A stretch of 30,020 bases of DNA. Source: Bacteroidales bacterium. Its GTDB lineage: Bacteria; Bacteroidota; Bacteroidia; Bacteroidales; ML635J-15. How positions within the stretch are numbered: the stretch's first letter is position 1; every line of letters starts with the position of its first letter. Under the pieces are notes generated by a model. The model was not told where the DNA came from, ran no database searches, and was given only the letters and a program-made list of their open reading frames with translations. Below, piece by piece: positions 24,188 to 30,020 of this stretch. The stretch is from contig JALOAQ010000019.1 of the NCBI GenBank assembly GCA_023228725.1, forward strand, positions 1 to 30,020. The letters run 5' to 3'. A program made the position numbers and the translations under genes.

Positions 24188-25216
24188 TTACTTTTCTTTA
24201 AGTTTTTTTTCAAGATTTTCAAGTCTTTTAACAATATCATCTAAATTTTTAAAATGCACATAAGCTCTATGATAAGCTCTGATATCAAAAGCAGGAGCTC
24301 CCATAAGAATGCTATCTTCTTTTAACACATTATTTGGCACACCTGATTGAGCTGAAAGTTTTGTTCCGTTAGCTATTGTGATATGAGGACCAATTCCTAC
24401 TTGTCCTCCAAACATACAATTTTTACCAATTTTACTTGTGCCTGCAAGTCCGGATTGAGCAGCGATAACAGTATTTTCTCCAATTTCCACATTATGAGCA
24501 ATATGATTTTGATTATCTAACTTTACTCCTTTACGAATAATTGTTGAGCCCATAGTTGCTCTATCAACAGTAACCAAAGCACCAAGTTCTACATTATCTT
24601 CTATAATCACATTTCCAATTTGTGCAATTTTTACAAATTCTTCTCCATTATTTGGGGCAAAGCCAAACCCATCAGCTCCAATAACAGAACCAGAATGTAT
24701 AATACAATTATTTCCAATTTTTGTATTATGATAAATTTTAACGCCTGGGTGAAAAACACAATTATCTCCAATTGTAACATTATTACCAATATATACTCCT
24801 GGATAAATCAGCACATTGTTTCCAATTTTCACATCTTTGGCAATATATGCAAAAGCTCCAACATAAATATTTTTTCCTATTACCGCAGATTTATGAATAA
24901 AGCTTTGTTTTTCAATTCCCTTGGGTTTGTCAGTCATTTGATTATAAATATCTAGTAAAATCGCAATTGATTTATAAGCATCTTCAACGCGAATTAAACT
25001 TGCTTTTATTGGTTTTTGGGCTTCAAAATCATTATTTACCAATACAACAGAAGCCTCAGTTTCATAAATATAGTTAGTATATTTAGGATTAGCTAAAAAG
25101 CAAAGCGAACCTGCTTTACCCTCTTCAATTTTCGAAAAAGTATTTACAATGGCATTTTTGTCGCCTTCAACTTTTCCGTTTAATAATTCTGCAATTTGTT
25201 GAGCTGTAAATTCCAT
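24188..25216 (-). CDS. lpxD: UDP-3-O-acyl-glucosamine N-acyltransferase
   Basis: A 342-residue acyltransferase of lipid A synthesis that adds the N-linked 3-hydroxyacyl chain to UDP-3-O-acyl-glucosamine. An N-terminal uridine-binding domain (about 1-100, SLCFLANPKYTNYI) is followed by a left-handed beta-helix of hexapeptide repeats (about 105-305, such as IGNNVLIYPGVYIGNNVTIG). The catalytic His lies in NQNHIAHNVEIG (about residue 241). A helical C-terminal extension (about 318-342) completes the usual LpxD architecture. It starts 1 nt after the HD-domain gene stop. In many Bacteroidota lpxD leads an lpxC/lpxA run, which is absent here. Confidence 0.95.
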   Translation of the reverse strand: MEFTAQQIAELLNGKVEGDKNAIVNTFSKIEEGKAGSLCFLANPKYTNYIYETEASVVLVNNDFEAQKPIKASLIRVEDAYKSIAILLDIYNQMTDKPKGIEKQSFIHKSAVIGKNIYVGAFAYIAKDVKIGNNVLIYPGVYIGNNVTIGDNCVFHPGVKIYHNTKIGNNCIIHSGSVIGADGFGFAPNNGEEFVKIAQIGNVIIEDNVELGALVTVDRATMGSTIIRKGVKLDNQNHIAHNVEIGENTVIAAQSGLAGTSKIGKNCMFGGQVGIGPHITIANGTKLSAQSGVPNNVLKEDSILMGAPAFDIRAYHRAYVHFKNLDDIVKRLENLEKKLKEK

Positions 25217-25217
25217 T

Positions 25218-26444
25218 TTAATTTGTTTTGTTAATTATAGATTTTGGGGCACATATATAGTTTTTTTTCACTACTTTTCCCAAAACCGAAATATTTAAAA
25301 TATCCGAAGCATCAGTAATATCTACAAGTTTTTCGCCAAATAAAATATTTATTCTTTCGTCTTCGCTGCTATATGCGTTATTTGAAATTTCGCCGGAATA
25401 AATAAAATAATCTAATTCTTCTTTAGAAAAACCCGACTGATTTAAAAATTTCTGTTTTATTTCATTTAAAAATTCTAAATTGATTTTTTCTTTATATAAA
25501 ACTATTCTTGGCAATTTCCTATTTAATAAAGAGTTTGATAACTCTGCTAAAACTTTATCTTTAGAGTTTAAATTTTGTTTTATTAAACTCATAATATCGT
25601 AATCATCTAACATAGAAAAATTTTTTACAATTTGTGCTTTATTTGTCAAATTATTTTCTTCAAAAAGAAAATCTAAATAATTATTTCCTGTTTTTATTCC
25701 TTTTTCTAAATATAAAAATTTCAATCTTTTTAAAAAATGCACTAATAATAATTCACCAACAAGTACAGTTTTATGTAAATAAACTTGCCAGTACATTAGT
25801 CGGCGTGCTATTAAAAACTTTTCTACAGAATAAATTCCTTTAGCTTCAACCACTAAATTATCCTCAATTACTTGTAGCATTTTAATAATTCTTTCTGAAC
25901 CTACCACTCCTTCTGTTACGCCTGTATAAAAACTATCTCTACGCAAATAATCCAACCTATCCATATCTAACTGTCCGGAGACAAGTTGGTGTAAAAACTT
26001 TTTTGGATATTGATTTTTAAAAATTTGTATTGCCAAGTTAAGTTCTCCATCAAATTCTTTATTTAATTCGTCCATAAACCACAGGCTTAATTTTTCGTGG
26101 TGTAAATCAGGTAGAATGCAATTTTCTAAAGCATGTGAAAAAGGCGCATGACCAATATCGTGGAGTAAAATAGCTATACGTGTTGCTTGGGCTTCTTTTT
26201 CAGTAATTTCGTGGTTTTTGTTTCGAATAACTTCAATAGCTAAATTAATTAAGTGCATTGAGCCAATAGCATGTTGAAAACGCGTATGAGTAGCACCTGG
26301 ATAAACCAAATATGTTAAGCCAAGTTGTTTTATTCGTCTCAATCTTTGAAAATACGGGTGTTCTATAAGCTTAAAAATCAAGCCTCCTTGAATATTTATA
26401 AAACCATAGACAGGGTCGTTTACTATTTTTTGTTTAGCTATCAC
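25218..26444 (-). CDS. HD-domain phosphohydrolase (dGTPase-like)
   Basis: A 408-residue cytosolic metal-dependent phosphohydrolase. Its HD site is spread over HTRFQHAIG (H53, H58), HDIGHAPFSHALE (H95, D96, H99, H104) and LDMDRLDYLRRDSFYTG (about 168-184). This is the pattern of SAMHD1/YwfO-type dNTP triphosphohydrolases rather than of stringent-response hydrolases. The exact nucleotide substrate is unknown. It is directly upstream of lpxD (1 nt between), an arrangement I recall from other Bacteroidota, so the two are co-transcribed. A minus-strand promoter candidate is at 26463-26470. Confidence 0.88.
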   Translation of the reverse strand: MIAKQKIVNDPVYGFINIQGGLIFKLIEHPYFQRLRRIKQLGLTYLVYPGATHTRFQHAIGSMHLINLAIEVIRNKNHEITEKEAQATRIAILLHDIGHAPFSHALENCILPDLHHEKLSLWFMDELNKEFDGELNLAIQIFKNQYPKKFLHQLVSGQLDMDRLDYLRRDSFYTGVTEGVVGSERIIKMLQVIEDNLVVEAKGIYSVEKFLIARRLMYWQVYLHKTVLVGELLLVHFLKRLKFLYLEKGIKTGNNYLDFLFEENNLTNKAQIVKNFSMLDDYDIMSLIKQNLNSKDKVLAELSNSLLNRKLPRIVLYKEKINLEFLNEIKQKFLNQSGFSKEELDYFIYSGEISNNAYSSEDERINILFGEKLVDITDASDILNISVLGKVVKKNYICAPKSIINKTN

Positions 26445-26462
26445 CTATAAAATATAATTCTA

Positions 26463-26470
26463 CAAAAATA
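26463..26470 (-). promoter_or_regulatory. Candidate -7 box for HD-lpxD-capD genes
   Basis: The minus strand reads TATTTTTG (TAnnTTTG), 19 nt upstream of the HD gene ATG. A second match, TAGTTTTG, is at 26497-26504. Neither has a clear -33 box. Confidence 0.4.
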
Positions 26471-26528
26471 TCATAAATATCTTTATAATAAAATAGCAAA
26501 ACTAATATATGAGATTTTACTTATTTTT

Positions 26529-27440
26529 TTACAGCATACTTTTTCCTCGTCTTTTGTTAGAGACAGGGATTTTATAAGTAATAAATAATTCGTAAGAACC
26601 ATTTTGATAAGCTGCAATATCTGATGTTACAAAATCAACAGCAAATCCTAAATCAAATTCTTTAAAGTTTAAACCTAATATTGCAATAATATCATTTGAG
26701 GTTCTGTATGAAAACCCGAGCCAGTAGTTATTTTGAAAAATAGTTTTAAGATTAAAATCTAATTGGTGTGGTGCTTTAAAACTTGATTTTATTAGCATTG
26801 AAGGTTCTAAATCAAAATCATTATTCAATTTAAACTTATATCCCCCTAGAAAATTAAAATGCCTCACTAATTTAGCGATATGAATTTCTTGTCCACCTAC
26901 AACTATTGGTAATCCAATTAGCTGATTTCCAGAAATTCCTGCAAAATAATTTTTATGATATAAAAACAATCCAAAATCAGATTCGGGAACAAACTTAGTT
27001 TCTTTTGCATCAAAAATATTTGGATCGCTTTGGTCTATTACATTAAGTTTTGTATAATCTAATCTATATTGAAATCCTTGTAAAGACAAGCCTAGCCCAA
27101 GTTTTAGTTCATCTCCGAGTTTTAAAATATATGAATAGTTTAATTGGAATCCAAGTTTTTGTTCAGGACCAAATCTATCAACATATAAAATAGCACCAAC
27201 ACCCATATTATAATCTTCTAAACAATATTGGGCATTTAAAACTTGAGTTGAAGGAGCGTCTTCAAAACCCACCCATTGTTGCCGAATAGCAAGTTGAACA
27301 GGCAAGTTTTTTTCACTTCCTGTAGCGCCAGGATTTAAGAGCATTTTATTAAACATATATTGACTGTATAGTGGCAATTGTTGTGTTTTAGCAATCAAAA
27401 CCATACTAATCCCTAGTATTAAAAATATTATTTTTTTCAT
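26529..27440 (-). CDS. PorP/SprF-family type IX secretion outer-membrane protein
   Basis: A 303-residue outer-membrane beta-barrel protein. A signal peptide (about 1-19) is followed by the family signature LPLYSQYMFNKMLLNPGATGS (21-41) and RQQWVGFEDAP. Alternating beta-strand patterns continue to the C-terminus (ELFITYKIPV). Members such as SprF are needed for export or anchoring of one cognate large adhesin (SprB) by the type IX secretion system. The gene starts 11 nt after the stop of the giant adhesin upstream, which makes that adhesin its likely partner. The core T9SS genes are not in the window. Confidence 0.92.
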   Translation of the reverse strand: MKKIIFLILGISMVLIAKTQQLPLYSQYMFNKMLLNPGATGSEKNLPVQLAIRQQWVGFEDAPSTQVLNAQYCLEDYNMGVGAILYVDRFGPEQKLGFQLNYSYILKLGDELKLGLGLSLQGFQYRLDYTKLNVIDQSDPNIFDAKETKFVPESDFGLFLYHKNYFAGISGNQLIGLPIVVGGQEIHIAKLVRHFNFLGGYKFKLNNDFDLEPSMLIKSSFKAPHQLDFNLKTIFQNNYWLGFSYRTSNDIIAILGLNFKEFDLGFAVDFVTSDIAAYQNGSYELFITYKIPVSNKRRGKSML

Positions 27441-27451
27441 ATTTTTATGTT

Positions 27452-30020
27452 TTATCTAATTAGACTAATTGTTCCTTTATATGTATCTTTATTATTAAGT
27501 TTTAAAATATACAAGTAAGTTCCTGAAGGTAATTCTTTATTTTTATATTTTCCCTCCCATTGATTAATTGGGTTCATATATTGCGTTCCACTTCCATAAA
27601 AAACAAAAACCTCATCGCCCCAACGCGTAAAAATATTTATACTTACTATATCAAAAGCTTCTATTCCTAATATTTCCCATTTATCATTATGTCCGTCTCC
27701 GTCGGGTGTGATAGCATTAGGAATAAATAAATCTGCTATAGGGCTTTTTAGCACATACACTATTATAGTGTCAGCATCACCACAAATAGTTTGAATAGTA
27801 TAAATAATTTCAAATTCTCCGGGTCCGGAAATTTCAGGATAAAACCAACCATTTTCTGTAATTCCAACTCCTGACCAAACTCCGCCTTCTTCAAGTGTTT
27901 CTACATAAACAGGTTTATCTTTATCATATAAAGTATCAACAGCAAAAATACTTGCATTCGCTTGTGGGTGGATTGTAATATAAATTGTATCAGCATCACC
28001 ACACAAACCATCTTTAGAATAAATTATTTCGTGAGTACCAATTCCTGCTTGTTGAATATTTAATATTCCTGTATTTGGATTCACAGCATTTCCTTGCCAA
28101 ATTCCACCTAAAGAAGCTGAAGTTAGCTCTATATTATTTTCGGAATAACAAAAATCTTTCTCACTTGTAATACTTGCATCAAAAATGTCATAAACTGAAA
28201 TAATTATTTGACTAGAACTACTACATTCTCCTGTTATAGTATAAGTTATAATATGTTCACCTTGACCTGCTAAGTAAGGACTAAACAATCCAACATTTTC
28301 ATTTACTATACCATTTCCTGACCATATTCCTCCGGACTCACTTGCTGTTAAAACTATATTTTCGTCTGAAGTACAGAACGGACCTGCAGGATTAATTGTA
28401 GTGTTAGGTACAGGAATTATATTTACACTAATATTTTGACAAACACTTTGTCCACAAATATTTTCCCACCTTGCAAAATAAGTTGTGCTTTCTGTTGGAG
28501 AATTAATAATTAGAGGATTTCCTGTTCCAATAAACGTATCTCCACAAGCATTAGTGTACCAAAATAAATTTTCCCCTTGTCCGTCAGTTACGCTCAATTC
28601 AATATTACCCTCATCGTTATCACAAATATTATTTCTATCCACAAAAGCCTGACTTGGTGGGTTTGGCAAATTATTAACATTTACTGCAATAGACACACAT
28701 TCAGAGTTTCCACAACTTGATTCATATCTTGCAAAATAAACTGTACTTATATTTGGAGCTGTTATTGTTAGCGGATTTCCTGCTCCAACAAGATTTCCAC
28801 CACAGGTTCCGGAATACCATTTAACTTCGTGAGTATAATCGCCAACGAGAGTTAAAGTTATATTTTCAAGTTCTCCTACACAAATATTTTCGTTTGAAAC
28901 TTCGGCATAGTTAGGATTTCCTGGAACTTCTATAGTGCTGATAATGACTGACTTACAATCCGTTAAGCCACAAGAATTTTCCCATCTTACAAAATATTCT
29001 GTAGTTTCTGTTGGAGAATTTATACTTAAAGGATTATTTATTCCGATATCATTCCCACCACAGGATTCTGTAAACCACCTTAAATTTTCTCCACTTCCAC
29101 CAATTGCAGATAATTCAATTTCAATATTTGAGTCAGAGCAAACATTGTTTACAGAAGCAATTGCACTAGTTGGTGCAATAGGCAATTGGATTACATTTAG
29201 TTGAACAGATTTGCAAGAACTAAATCCGCAATCATTTTCCCAACGAGCAAAATATATTGTTGTTTCTATAGGTGATGGAATTACTAATGGATTACCTGTT
29301 CCTATTTCTGTGTTCCCGCAATCTGTTGTAAACCAATGGACTTCATTACCATTTCCTCCAGTTACAGACAATTCTATATTATCTTCGTCATTAACGCAAA
29401 CATTATTTCTATCAACTAAGGCTTGACTTGGTGAACTTGGTAAATCATTAACTTCAACAAGGACATTTATGCAAGTGGATACGCCACAAGAATTTTCCCA
29501 ACGTGCGTAATAAGTTGTTGTAGTTTCGGGTGAAGGAATTATTAAAGGATTGCCAATACCTACTGATGTTCCACCACAAGAGCCAACAAACCAATGAACA
29601 TTATTACCGTATCCTCCATTTACAGATAATTCAATATTTCCTGGGTCGTTTGCACAAAAACCACTTCTATCAACAATTGCCTCATCTGGTGCTGTTGGAG
29701 CATCAATTATATTTACAGTAAGCTCTACACAATCAGAAACTCCACAAGAATTTTCCCATCGTGCATAATAAGTTGTTGTTGTAGTACTTGAAAGGATAGC
29801 AATAGGATTACCTGTTCCAATTTCAGTACCTCCGCAGGAGCCTGTAAACCAAGCTAAAGTCCCACCACTTCCACCCGTAACTGATAAATTTATGTCGGTT
29901 GGACTGTTTGAACAAATATTGTTTTGGTCTGAGAAAGCATTTGTAGGTGCTGTTGCTATAGGATTTTCTATTATTGTAATTGATTTTTCAGCAGGCGAAC
30001 CACAATCTCCGCTTATTCTT
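27452..30020 (-). CDS. Giant T9SS adhesin, 3' part (Ig-like repeats plus gliding-motility C-terminal domain)
   Basis: This open frame continues without a stop from 27452 to the right edge, so at least 855 residues are present and the N-terminus lies outside. Visible order: the end of one Ig-like unit, then six complete units of about 86 residues (28.4-29.97 kb), each with W-F/Y, CGG, NP-L-I, Y-F/Y-A-R-W-E-N and CG-x-S-x-C motifs and about four cysteines. These resemble the CHU_C-associated Ig-like domain. Three GG-I/V-W-x-G units follow (27.72-28.39 kb). The final 95 or so residues are a gliding-motility-associated C-terminal domain (FIPNAITPDGDGHNDKW and later FTRWGDEVF, GTYLYILKL), the type B sorting signal for type IX secretion. 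The product is therefore secreted to the cell surface. It is followed by its probable PorP/SprF partner. Confidence 0.92.
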   Translation of the reverse strand, partial: RISGDCGSPAEKSITIIENPIATAPTNAFSDQNNICSNSPTDINLSVTGGSGGTLAWFTGSCGGTEIGTGNPIAILSSTTTTTYYARWENSCGVSDCVELTVNIIDAPTAPDEAIVDRSGFCANDPGNIELSVNGGYGNNVHWFVGSCGGTSVGIGNPLIIPSPETTTTYYARWENSCGVSTCINVLVEVNDLPSSPSQALVDRNNVCVNDEDNIELSVTGGNGNEVHWFTTDCGNTEIGTGNPLVIPSPIETTIYFARWENDCGFSSCKSVQLNVIQLPIAPTSAIASVNNVCSDSNIEIELSAIGGSGENLRWFTESCGGNDIGINNPLSINSPTETTEYFVRWENSCGLTDCKSVIISTIEVPGNPNYAEVSNENICVGELENITLTLVGDYTHEVKWYSGTCGGNLVGAGNPLTITAPNISTVYFARYESSCGNSECVSIAVNVNNLPNPPSQAFVDRNNICDNDEGNIELSVTDGQGENLFWYTNACGDTFIGTGNPLIINSPTESTTYFARWENICGQSVCQNISVNIIPVPNTTINPAGPFCTSDENIVLTASESGGIWSGNGIVNENVGLFSPYLAGQGEHIITYTITGECSSSSQIIISVYDIFDASITSEKDFCYSENNIELTSASLGGIWQGNAVNPNTGILNIQQAGIGTHEIIYSKDGLCGDADTIYITIHPQANASIFAVDTLYDKDKPVYVETLEEGGVWSGVGITENGWFYPEISGPGEFEIIYTIQTICGDADTIIVYVLKSPIADLFIPNAITPDGDGHNDKWEILGIEAFDIVSINIFTRWGDEVFVFYGSGTQYMNPINQWEGKYKNKELPSGTYLYILKLNNKDTYKGTISLIR
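28430..29978 (-). repeat. Tandem coding repeats, about 258 bp each
   Basis: The coding motif for Y-A-R-W-E-N recurs at about 28460, 28718, 28974, 29235, 29490 and 29749, a spacing of 255-261 bp. This gives six complete units and a truncated seventh at the edge. The two units nearest 29.5 and 29.75 kb are visibly the most alike at the DNA level, suggesting recent duplication. Confidence 0.85.

Noticed and set aside
24620..24955. 111-codon plus-strand frame antisense to lpxD
   Set aside because: Its repetitive Asn/Ile pattern is the mirror of the lpxD hexapeptide repeats.
29369..29371. TTG at 29371 as the start of the adhesin gene
   Set aside because: The frame stays open upstream to the window edge and encodes further complete repeat units, so the true start lies outside.
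28430..29978. CRISPR-like or satellite array from the 258-bp periodicity
   Set aside because: The period is a multiple of three, the frame is open throughout and conserved at protein level, so these are coding Ig-like repeats.

Overview
The window is about 30 kb of very AT-rich DNA from a member of the Bacteroidota. Four things support this: promoters of the TTTG-N18/20-TAnnTTTG type with little Shine-Dalgarno signal; type IX secretion parts (a PorP/SprF protein and an adhesin ending in a gliding-motility C-terminal domain); the gene run dut / TPR lipoprotein / DUF4292 lipoprotein / EnvC-like M23 protein / DUF4175 / ybeY; and a Bacteroidota-type YbeY zinc site. I cannot fix the genus. Most of the window is ordinary chromosome. 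No transposase, integrase, tRNA, rRNA body or CRISPR array was seen.

Layout, left to right. Positions 1-364 hold a strong leftward promoter with a boxA-like leader, probably of an rRNA operon lying outside the window. A large membrane glycosyltransferase with C-terminal TPRs (TMTC-like, 365-3115) follows. Next is an accessory unit: an AAA+ ATPase gene (3284-4480) between two collinear 97-bp direct repeats, each carrying palindromic TTTGTTTA-N6-TAAACAAA-type sites that sit on the gene's own promoter. From 4631 to 12667, on the minus strand, runs a tight envelope cluster (dut, TPR lipoprotein, DUF4292 lipoprotein, EnvC-like protein, DUF4175 protein, ybeY), with genes from the TPR lipoprotein onward overlapping or 1-2 nt apart. 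A glucose uptake pair follows on the same strand (MFS transporter then ROK sugar kinase, 12797-15078).

From 15227 the plus strand carries a small lipoprotein, a Bro-N/DinD-like gene of accessory type (15840-16700) and dnaX (17054-18865). A YD-repeat-like hypothetical protein converges on dnaX. A diacylglycerol-kinase-family lipid kinase, an acetate/succinate transporter of the GPR1/FUN34/YaaH family and an apparently exported Mn/Fe superoxide dismutase follow. On the minus strand from 22281 are a CapD/WbpM-like nucleotide-sugar 4,6-dehydratase, lpxD and an HD-domain phosphohydrolase (surface polysaccharide and lipid A). Last come a PorP/SprF protein and the 3' part of a very large repetitive T9SS adhesin that runs off the right edge.

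The best candidates for something undescribed are the repeat-flanked ATPase cassette with its operator array, and the envelope cluster, whose DUF4292 member may be a LolB-like lipoprotein acting with a degenerate EnvC. Both are inferences from sequence read by eye; no search was run.
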